Shown in pieces: positions 13,246 through 23,781 of a stretch of 64,000 nt of DNA. The translations under genes were made by a program, and so were the position numbers. Below the pieces are notes generated by a model, which did no database searches, was not told the origin of the DNA, and saw nothing but the letters and a program-made list of their open reading frames with translations. Source of the DNA: Apiospora phragmitis (lineage: Eukaryota; Ascomycota; Sordariomycetes; Amphisphaeriales; Apiosporaceae); the NCBI GenBank assembly GCA_038363925.1, contig JAQQWL010000004.1:2170001-2234000 (forward strand), in the 5' to 3' direction. Position 1 is the stretch's first letter. Each line of letters opens with the position of its first letter.

Positions 13246-15291
13246 CTAGTCGAAAGTGATCTTGGTGGGCTTCTTGCTCATGTCGACATCCTTGAAGAAG
13301 GCGCCGTAGGTGCCGTGCTGCTTCTTCTTCACCGTGGTTCCGAACTTCATGAGCTCTTCCGGTACGGGCTGGTTCGCTTGCTTCAGGATGTTGACCAATC
13401 TGGTTATACGTGTTAGTGATACTGCCCTTTTAGAAATTTGACGGCTGTCAAAGTCACAAAGGAAGGATAAAAACCTACTCTCCCGAGTGCGCCTTGTCGT
13501 GCTCAGTGAACATCGTAATAGCAAGACCGGTCTTGCCAGCTCGTCCGGTACGACCGATACGGTGAACGTAGTCTTCGATAGTCAATGGGAACTATATGAT
13601 AGATAATATGGTCAGTGATTCGACATTCTCTCTCTCTCAGGGGTCAACAATGGACGGATAGTAAAACATACCGTAACGTTGAGAACCAACTTGACCTCGG
13701 GGATATCCAGACCACGCGCCGCGACATCGGTAGCGACCATGACGTTCATGTCGCCCTTCTTGAAAGCATCCAGACTGCGGGTGCGCTGCTCCTGGCGCAG
13801 GTCGCCGTGGATGCCGACGACCTTGATGCCGCGCTGCTGCAGGAACTGCTCGACGCGGGTGGCCTCCTTCTTGTACAGGCAGAAGACGATGACACGCTCG
13901 TTCTTGGGCTGCTGCTTGAGGATCTGCAGGACGCGCTGCTCCTTGCCACGGGGGTCGACGACCTCGACGCGCTGCTCGATGCGGCTGTTGGCCTGCAGGT
14001 CGCCGGCCGTGTTGCCGCCGATCTGGATCTTGACGGGCGACTTCATGAAGGTGGACGCGAGGGCCTGCACGCTCTGCGGCCACGTCGCGGTGAACATGAG
14101 GGTCTGGCGCGACTCCTTGGCCGGGCACTGGCCCAGGATCAGCTTGATGTCGTCCTCGAAACCCTTGTCCAGCATACGGTCGGCCTCGTCCAGCACGGCG
14201 AACTTGGCGCTCCCGAGCGATATGGACCCTTCCTCGAGGAAGTCCTTGAGACGGCCCGGCGTCGCGACAATGATGTCGGCCTTGCGCAGCAGGTTGCGCT
14301 GGGTGTCCTTGGAGGCACCACCGTAGACACAGACGGTTGACAAACCGACGACTTCGCCCAGCTTTTCCAGCTGCTCCGCGGTCTGCATGGCAAGTTCGCG
14401 GGTGGGACTCACGACCACGGCACGGATACGGCCTTCGGTCTTGCCAGGCTTGGGCATCTTCAGCACTGCCTCAACCAAAGGCAGACCAAAGGCGATGGTC
14501 TTTCCAGATCCAGTCTCGGCGACACCGACAATATCTCGGCCGGAAAGGCCGAAGGGCCATGAGGCAGATTGAATGGGGGTAGGTGACTTGAAGGCTTTGA
14601 AAGGGTTCTTGGAGGTCAACGTCGTCTTGGGAAGATGGCTGAATTCGGTGATGGGTCGGAGGGCTTTTCCAGGCTCGGCTAGCGGGTCTGTGATGTTGGT
14701 TTCGTTGGCCTTGAGGAAAGACTCGATCTCGGACTCCGGCAGAGCGCTCAGAGAGGCATTTTGCACATAGTTGGAGTCGGCACCGTTTGTGTCGTGACCG
14801 TTTGTCGCAGCACCATTTGTTGCAACCTCGGCATCTTGAGCTTTGCTCTTCTTGCTCTTCTTGTCTTTCTTCTCCTTCTTCGGCTTCACCTCTTCTTCCT
14901 CGACGGCGCTGGCCTCGTTGCTGACGGCGGCATCACCGCTAGGAGTACTCTCAGCTTCGGCTGCGGCGTCATCATCTTCTGCCTTGCGCTTCTTTTCCTT
15001 TTTGTCTTTCTTGGACTTCTTGGGCTTGGACTCGGTGTTTTCTTCCTCGGCACCGGTGGGCTCGCTGGAGGACTGCGTCTTTTCCTTTTTCTCCTTCTTG
15101 GACTTCTTCTTTTCTTTCTTCTCCTTCTTATCCACCTTCGCTTCAGAGTCTACGTCCATAGCATCTTCAGTAGGGGCAACGGGGACTTCAGACTCCTCGA
15201 CGGGGGCGGCCTTGTCCTTCTTTGCCTTCTTGGACTTCTTGCGTGACAAGGTCGCATCGTCCTCGACCTCTTCGAGGGTACGCTTAGACAT
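13246..15291 (-). CDS. DBP3: DBP3, DEAD-box ATP-dependent RNA helicase
   Basis: Dbp3 is a nucleolar RNA helicase that helps process the 5' part of 27S pre-rRNA during 60S subunit assembly. The structure is complement(join(13246..13399,13479..13591,13672..15291)), 628 aa. Residues 1-170 form a lysine/glutamate-rich tail with repeated KKSKK and KKEKK blocks, typical of Dbp3. Motif I (AETGSGKT) is at about 258-265, PTREL at 296-300, DEAD at 368-371 and TAT within MFTATWP at 401-403. Motif V is [12 protein letters not shown] and motif [12 protein letters not shown] spans the second exon. The C-terminus ([26 protein letters not shown]) matches the yeast protein closely, which settles the identity. 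The start is the ATG at 15291; the frame stays open upstream but with noncoding character. The gene is head-to-head with MAD2, 482 bases apart. Confidence 0.96.
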
Positions 15292-15773
15292 TATGGCAGA
15301 TTGGAAGTCTCTCACAGAATGCGGGGTGTACAAGCTGCAATCTGGTTGAAGAGACTGGAGATTTGACAATGAGGTACTATAAAACTGACTTGCTCGCAAT
15401 ACAAAAAGTCGGACCCTGCCGCATTGCCAATCCAATCCACCACTAACCTTACAAACTAGCTGCAATCGCAATTGATTGATATTTTGGAAAAAGTTCTTAT
15501 CTTATCGGCTTCCCACCGCTAGCGTACGGTAGCGCCCCGCAAGCTGCATAAAGATGCATGTGAAGCATAAGTGCCCCTGGCCACCCTGTCTTTATCACCC
15601 CGCCATCTATCGCATTTATCGCAAAGGTGGGAAGTAAACAATCCGATCTCCATTGATCTGTCCAGCTTGAGAAGTAGAGTGACAACACACACCCGTCCAT
15701 TTCAACCCCCGCCAACCAACCAACACTTGCGACTCCGGATACCCGCACCGACCCCATTCACCAGCTACGCAAA

Positions 15774-16584
15774 ATGGCAGACAAGGTCAAGAAGTCTGGC
15801 GAGAAGGAGAAGACCAAGGTCCACAAGCTGTCTCTGAAGGGCAGCTCCAAACTGGTCGCTGAATTCGTAAGGGCTCATCCATCCAACCCCCCGTCACATA
15901 TCATCCGCCATTGATCGTCCAGTCTAACAGAAGGCCTTGCATTTGCTTTAGTTTCACTACTCCATCAACACGATCCTTTTCCAGCGCGGCGTATACCCCG
16001 CCGAAGACTTCATCCAGGTCAAGAAGTATGGCCTCAACATGCTGGTGTCGGCCGACGACCAGGTCAAGGCGTACATCAAGAAGATCATGAGCCAGCTGGA
16101 TCGCTGGATGCAGCACGGCAAGATCAGCAAGCTGGTCATTGTCATCACCGACAAGGAGACGGGCGAGCACGTCGAGCGGTGGCAGTTCGACGTCGACATC
16201 TTCAACAAGGACGCCAAGTCCAAATCGAGCAAGTCCAAGTCATCCAAGTCAGCCGCTCCTGCTGCGCCAGAGGGGGATGAGAACAACTCGGCCGGAGGCG
16301 GCAAGAAGATCGTGGCCGATACCAACAAGACGGAAGAGGAGATCCAGGACGAGATCCGCGCGCTCTTCCGCCAGATCACCGCCACCGTCACTTTTCTACC
16401 TCAGCTCCAGAGCACCTACACCTTCAACGTATTGGTCTATGCCGACGCCGACAGCGAGGTGCCCGTTGAATGGGGTGACAGCGATGCCAAAGAGATTGCC
16501 AACGGCGAGAAGGTCCAACTGAGGAGTTTCAGCACGACCAACCATCGTGTAGAGACTCTGGTCAGCTATCGTGTGGAATCATAG
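15774..16584 (+). CDS. MAD2: MAD2, spindle assembly checkpoint HORMA protein
   Basis: Mad2 binds Cdc20 at unattached kinetochores and inhibits the anaphase-promoting complex, delaying anaphase. The structure is join(15774..15866,15952..16584), 241 aa. The N-terminal HORMA signature (LKGSSKLVAEFFHYSINTIL, then FQRGVYPAEDF) and KYGLNMLVSADDQVKAYI are clearly Mad2. The C-terminal part contains the safety-belt strands (PVEWGDSDAKEI ... LRSFSTTNHRVETLVSYRVES). Two features lengthen it relative to the roughly 205-residue family norm: a lysine-rich N-terminal extension of about 20 residues, and a Ser/Lys/Ala/Gly low-complexity insertion at about residues 140-172, between the FDVDIF strand and the VADTNKTEEEIQDEIR helix. 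It shares a bidirectional promoter region with DBP3 and converges on the carbonic anhydrase gene. Confidence 0.96.
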
Positions 16585-17216
16585 TGGCAGACCTATCCTT
16601 CCTGGAGAGAGACTCGCAACGCGGGACTGTGTCTCATGTACGTGATATTATGATTATTGGCGTTGCTGGCGTTAAAGCGGTGGACAACCCGCACCGAGAG
16701 TATCGGAGGGATGATGTCTTGTATAATACGAACTGAATGTCCACATACGGACGGGGATCTAATGACTCCCAAACGGAGCAGCATCTGCCACTGGGCAGCA
16801 TGTTTCCTTTCTCGCAATTCAAAGGCAGATACGTAAAGCTTCTTACATAATCCAACCAATTTCTGCTCATCCGGACCTACAAGTCGTTCTCCAACCTTAT
16901 CCATATCATTGGGTTAAGTAGCACAATTAAGGAGGGGCAAGTGCGGGAGCTTGTTATACTCTGTCAATGAATGAATGAATTCACATTATTTTTTGTGATT
17001 GGTTTTCTATAATGTTCATAACCTTTTCCGACCTTAAGACCACTACCACCGCGATAACATCCCATTTCATCCCATAGCGCCCACCATGACTAGAACTAGG
17101 CAAGCTAGTTAAGACATGAAACGTAGGGAGGTCCCCACACAAAACAAACCGATCCCTCTTTTTCTTTACTTCCTTCTCTTCGCAAAACCATGATAAATGA
17201 AGTTCCAATCCCTAGA
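16585..17216. other. Convergent 3' region between MAD2 and carbonic anhydrase
   Basis: These 632 bases hold the 3' UTRs of two converging genes. I see no ORF of interest, RNA gene or repeat in them. Confidence 0.5.
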
Positions 17217-18107
17217 TCAGTCCGTTAGGTTGTAGATCTTCTGGATCTTGGCGAGCATGGACTCGAAGTCGACGTTGAGGTCCTTGAGCAGGCCGTCGTG
17301 GAAGCCGAAGACCCAGCCGTGCACGATGGGGTAGGCGTTCTTCTTGTACGACTCCTGGACCGCGGCCATCTTGACGACGTTGCGGCACTGCTCGACGACG
17401 TTGAGCTCGACGAGCCGGTTGTACTGCTCCTTCTCGTCCTTGATGGCGTCGAGCTCCTCCTCGTGCAGCCGATAGACGTCGCGGATGTTACGCAGCCAGG
17501 GGTTGAGGATCCCCAGGTCCTTGGGGGTCATGGCGGCCTTGACGCCGCCGCAGCCGTAGTGGCCGCACACGACGATGTGCTTGACGTGCAGGTGGCGCAC
17601 GGCATAGTCCAGCACGGCCATGACGTTCAGGTCGTTGTTGGGCACCAGGTTCGCGATGTTGCGGTGCACGAAGGCCTCGCCGGGGGCCAGGCCGGCGATC
17701 TGTTCGGCCGGGATGCGCGAGTCGCTGCACCCGATCCACAGGTAGTCGGGCGTCTGGCCCTCGGACAGCTTGGCGAAGTAGCCCGGGTCCCGCTGCTCCT
17801 GCGCCGTGGCCCATGCCCGGTTGTGGTCAAAGACCCGGTCGTGGTCCTGCTTCAGGTAGTGCGGGATTGCCTTGTCGTCGGCCATCTTGCGCCAGGCACT
17901 GTCCTTGTGCGATGAGGATGGGGATGATGATGAGTCTTTGTTATTGGAGGAAGAAGAGGAAGAGCAGTAGCGCGGGGTGAATGTAGCAGCAGCGCTAGTA
18001 AGACGTGAAGCTTTGGTGAGTATTGTGGGCCTGATGATGATGTGGGAGGTAGTGAGATGGTGTCTTGTGGTTGAGAGCAGGGAGTTGCTGAACCGTATCG
18101 AGGACAT
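17217..18107 (-). CDS. beta-class carbonic anhydrase
   Basis: This zinc enzyme interconverts CO2 and bicarbonate. It is intron-free and 296 aa when started at the first ATG (18107); the frame runs on upstream without an ATG. Zinc ligands are visible as Cys127 in the GCSDSR motif and His183 with Cys186 in CGHYGCGG. Asp129 and Arg131 form the conserved catalytic dyad. Residues 1 to about 70 are rich in Ser, Thr and Arg with almost no acids, as in a mitochondrial presequence, followed by a serine-rich linker (about 48-66). A second ATG at residue 75 (MADDKAIPHYL) lies just before the enzyme domain and could start a cytosolic form. The C-terminal WVFGFHDGLLKDL stretch is typical of fungal beta enzymes. 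It converges on MAD2. Confidence 0.94.
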   Translation of the reverse strand: MSSIRFSNSLLSTTRHHLTTSHIIIRPTILTKASRLTSAAATFTPRYCSSSSSSNNKDSSSSPSSSHKDSAWRKMADDKAIPHYLKQDHDRVFDHNRAWATAQEQRDPGYFAKLSEGQTPDYLWIGCSDSRIPAEQIAGLAPGEAFVHRNIANLVPNNDLNVMAVLDYAVRHLHVKHIVVCGHYGCGGVKAAMTPKDLGILNPWLRNIRDVYRLHEEELDAIKDEKEQYNRLVELNVVEQCRNVVKMAAVQESYKKNAYPIVHGWVFGFHDGLLKDLNVDFESMLAKIQKIYNLTD

Positions 18108-18456
18108 TGGCGGGAACCAAGGAGAAGCGACAGGAATCGTACGACTTAACAACCGTAAGCGAAGAGGTTAGCTCCTTCTGAAGAGGATGGGTAAAACCCC
18201 TCTTGATCGTCAGCGGGCGCTATTAGTTATTCAATCACACTTCCCCGTCGCCGGACCCGGCAAGATAAGGTTTGCAGGATCTGGCTTGGCGTGGCTCAGC
18301 TTAGCCTTCAGCTCCAGCTGCCCGCCAGCTGGCAGGGCTCAACGTCAGTCTTACCTCCTCCGTATCATCCGGAATGTAACGAATCACCGGATATTACTGG
18401 TTGCATTGAGGAGGCGATTTCTTTGCTATGTCGGGACATTTCAAATTACATGGGTT

Positions 18457-19530
18457 TCATTTAATAGTATGGATTGTTCCAATGGACTTGAGGGCAGTCT
18501 GCTCTTCGGTGACTTGATGGGGAAAAAGGATCCAGGCACCATGCTGATATGATATGGCATGATCACATGTCCCATTGCTCCTCCTTTTATCCTCCGATCT
18601 GGCAAACTCAAACCGCGCGTTCTGCCCAAAGGCGTTGTTAATACTAGACATCGAGGCCATCGCCATCTTGAGCACGCCCGCAGCGTCCTCCCCGAAGAGC
18701 GGCACCTGGCTCTGGCCGAAGGCCTTCTTGCCCATATAATCAACAGAACAGACGTGCTCCAGCAGCCGGAGCCGCGGGTGGGACGTCTCGACCTCGTGCG
18801 CATCGTCAGCACCCCACTTCCACTTGGCGCCGCTGGCCTTGAGCAGCTCGTCGTGGTCGGTATATTTCACGTACAGGCTCGAGACCGTGTCCAACAGGAT
18901 CTCGCCGCCCTCGCCGCCGAAGTACTCGACCAGCTCGCGCACGAGGGACCGCACCCGTGCCGGCGCCAGGTACATGAGCAGGCCCTCGGCCATGACGAGC
19001 GTGGGGCGGTCCGCGGGGACGTTGTGCAGTCAGCAGCCCGCGGCGGCCGCGACGTCGTCGAGCGTAGTGCGCAGGCGGTAGTCGCCCGCGGGCGCCTGCG
19101 GGATCAGCCGCCGCCGCAAGTCCACGACCAGGGGCCGGTCTAGGTCGATCCAGGGCACGGCGGGGCCCTGCTTCACCCGGTGGGCCCGGCAGTCGAGGCC
19201 GCAGCCGAGGTAGAGCACGGTGACGGGCTCGTGCTTGTGCTTCTGCAGGAAGTCCCGGCACCACCGGTCGAACGTCATGGTTCGGTTCACGACCCAGCGG
19301 ATCGCTCGGTCATTGTCCCCGGCCTGGAACGTCGACCGGCTGAGGTCCACGTCGCACGGATCGATCAGGCGCGAGGCGTAGGGGTCGCCCAGGACCGGGT
19401 TCGGGCTCTCAGCATCCCGGCCTTTTGGCAGAAGAGTACAGAACAGAGTCTCTTCGACGCCCTTCAGTCTGATCTTGTCCTTGGGCCGCTCGCCCAAGCC
19501 CGTAGACTGGCTGTCCGATGAGATGGGCAT
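18457..19530 (-). pseudogene. Leucine-carboxyl-methyltransferase-fold (TcmP-like) methyltransferase with in-frame TGA
   Basis: Two halves of one protein lie in the same frame, separated by a single TGA at 19030-19032. The first half (166 codons from ATG 19530) has the NRTMTFDRWCRDFL and YLGCGLDCRAHRV SAM-binding motifs at about 77-94 and 107-119, then IDLDRP. The second half resumes directly with LHNVPADRPTLVMAEGLLMYL, the next conserved block of the LCM family (PF04072), and continues to 18457. No GT-AG intron can remove the stop without losing conserved sequence. A Trp codon (TGG) would fit well at this place. The locus is therefore a recently inactivated gene, a gene with stop readthrough, or a sequence error. 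The last 40 or so residues lack a clear family match, so the true C-terminus is uncertain. It would act on a small-molecule or protein carboxyl/hydroxyl group; the substrate is unknown. Confidence 0.75.
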
Positions 19531-21370
19531 CGCTGGCTAATGCAGTGTAGTATTCAGCGGAGGTTGGTAGTGAAGAAAGAGCAGAAAGACTTGGGGAACA
19601 TGAAATCGAGATGAGCCTGAGCAAAGAAACTCCACAGTTCATGTAGGTGATGTGGCGACGGAATCCTACTGTAAATGCAGCTGTTATCCAAAAGGGGACC
19701 GTTTGCCGAAAATGGAGACCAGAAAGGTTGATTGCCTGCCGCCATGCGGCACGGCGCGCCATCCTTGTTCGTCTAAGGATGGCAACATGTGGGCCGACCG
19801 GTGTACGACATCATATCCGGCGCAATATTGGCATTGCAATGTTATAGAGGAACCAGTTTGATATATAAGTATGTGACTCTGGTGGAATATCACTACTAAC
19901 CAAGATTTACTAGCCGAATGTGAGTCTATCGAAAAGTGCTATATGCTCTGGCTGGTAACAGACTGTACTGCTATATTCAAATCAAAATGACATTTCAAAA
20001 CAATGACAACAACGGTATTGACAGGAAAGCATTAAATACCATGCCCCAGTCATATCAATAACCCCTGTCCATGGATTATAAAAAGTACAAATACAGAGTG
20101 TAAACTTGGCATCGTATATTACGTAGTATCACTATATAACACATCGTTAACTACTCGCATCACGCAAGTCAAGTCTCTTTCCAACCTGGAACATTTATCC
20201 TAGGGTTTATTGGTCTAATTGTTTAGCCATCTGGTACTACAAAGACTGTGCCTGCCGAGTCCGATGGTATGCAGAAATGGGGGAGCCCACGATGGGCTAC
20301 GAGTCGACTCTCAGTCAAAACAAAACCAGGCAACTCGAATATCGTGTCATCGATAATACCTGCCTCCCATTTCAGTCCCGTATATGTTCTGTCCTTTGGT
20401 TCAGACCTCGCTAGGCTTTGAGAATTAAGCAAAGAACTTGTAAAACCAAGACTACTTTATTTGTTGTTCGTTTGCGAATTAGATGACGAGGTGCTTTCGT
20501 TTGTTCCTGCCAGCTGCAGTGCGTGAATTCTTTTTAACCCCTTTCGGAATCCCCTTACTTGCAAGTCAAAATCACCATGCTGACAGTCACCCGGTGAGGC
20601 AATATTAACCAGAGAAGGGGGAAAAGGATACACAAGCTCATTTTGGATTAGCAAGCAACTCTCGGTAATTACATCTAAGATCCCGAGCCAACACAGCCTA
20701 TAGTCGACGGGATGTGAGGCATAGCAGTTCTCACTTCAATACTATCGACCGAAACTCTTCTCATATCTTACAACATCGCCTGCTAGAACCCTTTTTCAGC
20801 ACTTCTTCGCCGAACATCGCCGACTGAAATCGGTTCTGAGCTCTTCTTCCTCCATCGCCGACGTAAATTCACCTTCCGCAGATCATGGCAGCTGTTACCC
20901 CATGTCGCCGATATATATGCCTTTTTAGCAGTACTAAAAATCACTCCGTCTGAGAACCAAGGAAGCCAAGCAGCACCCACCCACTCACCACTCTGTACCA
21001 TCCCGGTAGCACGAACCCGGCCACTCCCCCTCTGTGAAGTAAAGAACAAACATCCTCTCCAGGAAACCGCCAAAAATCCAAGACATCAATTTTCTGAAAG
21101 GTGAGCATTGATATTCATTGTTCTATGGTACCTCTACGCAAGTCATCATCATGATAATGCGCCGAGATTCACCAATCGCTACACGCATGCCTTCTGACAA
21201 AAGACATGAAAGAAGCAGACGGCACAGTGTTTCCTCATACGAAGGCATTTCTCATCGAGACATACAAAACTTCACTCACGCAACTACGCACGGCATCAGC
21301 CACCCTCGTCGACATGAAGAAAAAACCACCCTCTGATAACAAATAGTTCACATCGACCAAGTCCATCACC
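19531..21370. other. 1.8-kb gene-free region
   Basis: This stretch is moderately AT-rich with short overlapping open frames that show no recognisable domain. It should include the promoter of the methyltransferase locus (minus) near 19.6 kb and perhaps that of the small ORF at 21.4 kb. Confidence 0.4.
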
Positions 21371-21595
21371 ATGGTTAACGTCAGCGAGCGGAAGAAGAAG
21401 AAGGGCCACAAGAGAGAAACCCACGCCAAGACCATGGCCGGCATACCATATGGCCAGTACCTGTTCAATGAGAAGATGGCCATGTTGTTCAACGGCGACA
21501 TGGAGAAGGCTGCCGAGCAGCAGAAGGCTGAGCTCGGCGTCAGCAAGACCGGCGAGGAGAACGAGAGTAAGGAGGAGAAGAAGGAGCAGAAGTAG
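21371..21595 (+). CDS. Possible small charged protein, 74 aa
   Basis: I do not recognise this protein. The ATG has a favourable context (CACCATGG). The predicted product has a basic N-terminus (ERKKKKGHKRETH), a middle that looks folded and non-random (MAGIPYGQYLFNEKMAMLFNGDMEKAAEQQKAEL in two parts, likely helical) and an acidic/lysine C-terminus (ENESKEEKKEQK). No signal peptide or membrane segment is present. Codon choice is GC-ending as in neighbouring real genes, and the flanking sequence is not. An upstream exon is possible. It could equally be a chance frame, so it is listed with limited confidence. Confidence 0.45.
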   Translation: MVNVSERKKKKGHKRETHAKTMAGIPYGQYLFNEKMAMLFNGDMEKAAEQQKAELGVSKTGEENESKEEKKEQK

Positions 21596-22266
21596 GGGGC
21601 AATGGTTCACTGGCGGACTCGCAAGGGTGATCCGTGCGGCAGCAACGAGCGTGATATCAGACGGAAGGTGGCATCGATCTTTCTTCCGTCTGATCTTCTG
21701 GTCCCTTCTGTATTTCTGTCAACTTGGACATGGAAGCAATCTTGAGTAGCTTCACATAGTTCAGGTCGCGAACAGAGCTGAGATAACCACTGCCTTCTTC
21801 CTCTTGCTGTTGCCAATAGGCCCCTTGACCACCCGAGTAGCAGTGATAATGCAACAACCCACGGGACTCGGCCCGCTGCTGATGTGAATATCACCAACTT
21901 AAGGATACCAAAGCATAGACAAGGCTTGGGGGACGCGTGCGGGTTTGTATGTAAACCATATGGTGTCTGTCTTCGGAACGTTCCTCGTTCTGTAAGGCAT
22001 GTAAGTGCAATGCTCTGGACTACCCCTCCCCCTCCCCTTCACAAGAATCGATTTTCATCCTCCTGGAGAGCTGTCATTAACTGAGGTAAGTCATCAGTCA
22101 GAGCCTAGGTACGTTAAGTTTCGAAATCCATCCACATCAGTCAGTAGGCGTACCATGGCATCACAAAACCTTGAATGCTCACCCAGCCACCAAACTACCC
22201 GCCCCGAAAAGCAAAGCAGTCACTGTCAGTGTTTCCATATGAATCAAAATAATGTATCCCTCCATT

Positions 22267-22345
22267 GACCGGGCCGGTGTAGCCTAGCGGTAGTATTCTT
22301 AGATATATGCTTAAATGCAAGAGGGTTCAACTCCCTCTGCGGTCA
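22267..22345 (+). tRNA. tRNA-like sequence, perhaps intron-containing or degenerate
   Basis: A strong T-arm is present: GAGGG and CCCTC enclose the loop TTCAACT at 22321-22337. The ends GACCG (22267-22271) and CGGTC (22340-22344) pair as an acceptor stem, and an A follows as discriminator. An anticodon stem GTATT/AATGC can enclose a 16-base loop, which would mean an intron of about 9 bases. The middle resembles a D-arm (AGCGGTAG) but its stem does not pair well, and the variable region is very short. A T-rich run about 40 bases downstream could terminate RNA polymerase III. I cannot name the amino acid. Confidence 0.45.
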
Positions 22346-22550
22346 CTTCTCGAACCCCTTCGTGGTAACTGTATTTCTTTTTTAATACCATCTTCTCACC
22401 TTCGCCCACCCTATATATACGTCATATACGAAGGAAATATATACTTTATTCCAATCCAATGACCGCTCATCCACCTAGCAAGTGCACGCAAGTCATATGA
22501 CCCGTCAGACATGCATACGTAGGCCTAGTCAGCCACCTTCCGAAAGAGTT

Positions 22551-23781
22551 CTAGAGGTCAAGCTTGAACTCATGCGGCGGCACGCCCTCCACACCGACAT
22601 CGACCCGGAACAGCCCCCCGCTGTAATCGACCTCCGTCTCCGACCCCGCGCCCTCCTCCATCCCCGCCGTCGTAATGAAGAGCTCCGTGCCGACGAACTC
22701 GACGCAGGTGATGTTCTGCGTCGGCAGCTTCACCTCACCGATCACTATACCCGTCTTACCGGACACCTTGAGCACGTGCGACTCGCCGTAGACGGCGGTC
22801 CAGAGGTTGCCCTCGACGTCGACGCGGTGGCCGTGGGGGGCGCCGGACCCGTCGTGCTTGTAAAAGACGCGCTCGCGGGCGATGGGCGTCTGGGACGACG
22901 CGGCGTAGTCGTAGGCGTGGATCACGCCGGCCGACGAGTGTGTGACGTACATGGTCTGGCCGTCGGGCGACCATGACACGCTGTTGGGGATCGTCATGCC
23001 CTCCTTGAGCACCACCGAGTCTTGCCGGCCGGTGAACATGTGGACGGAGCCTGTGGGGGGCGCGCGTAGAGATGTTAGCTGACGAAGTCTACCTTACCCG
23101 TATAGAGGGATAGTTGAACCGTCGCTGCCAGTTCATCCTTGGCTTCCTCTCCCTTCTCATCATTTTCATCGCAGAGGGGTGTCTGTCGGATAGTGTTGGT
23201 CGCTTCCTCGACACATCCACCCCTACTGCTCAATTGAGTGGTGCGCCATTCCATCTCATTCGCATCTCATTCCGCCAGATTGCAGCGGATACGAGATAGA
23301 GTAAAATAAATCGAAGTGAAGTCAACTCACCTTCAGACTGGAACGGCCCCAACTCGAAATCCGTCATCGTCCCCAGCCAAAACCGCCCATGCGGATCGAC
23401 CGCCCCATCATTCCCGCGGAGCCGGAAGTTGTCCTTCATCTTGTGGAACTTGGAAACGTACTCATAGGCGTCCTTGCTCCCGCCGGCGGCCTTCTTGCGG
23501 TCCAGGACCGCGATACCGAACTTGGCGCCGATGAGGATCTTGTCCCGGGGGTCGACGCCGGCGATGTCGGCCGTCACCGAGATGGGGGTGTCGAGCTGCA
23601 GCGTGACGAGCGAGTCGGGGCCCTTCGCCAGGTCTACCGTGTGCAGCCGCTTCGAGATGATGTCGACGAAGCGCAGCGTGTTGGTGGCCCGCTCGTAGTA
23701 GGGGCCCTCGCCTAGCTTGCAGTGGAGCTTCAGGTAGGGCTCCTTTACCTCCCAGGTCTGGATATCGGATGAGGTAGTCAT
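22551..23781 (-). CDS. SMP-30/gluconolactonase/LRE-like beta-propeller protein
   Basis: This six-bladed beta-propeller of the SMP-30 family (PF08450) has members that hydrolyse sugar lactones with one divalent metal ion. The structure is complement(join(22551..23050,23331..23781)), 316 aa, with one phase-consistent intron. The expected metal-site glutamate is Glu25 in KLGEGPYYE. RGNDGAVDPHGRFWLGTM supplies the substrate-side asparagine, and PNSVSWSPDGQTMYV supplies a second metal-binding asparagine (Asn173). The usual PDG motif that carries the last metal ligand is PHG here (His223, codon 22833-22835), although the rest of that block (HRVDVEGNLWTAVYG) is well kept. No signal peptide is present, so it should be cytosolic. 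The gene stands alone at the edge of a long gene-free region. Confidence 0.92.

Noticed and set aside
20783..21073. 96-codon minus-strand frame opposite the small charged ORF
   Set aside because: No family resemblance, and the N-terminal and C-terminal parts look like random translation.
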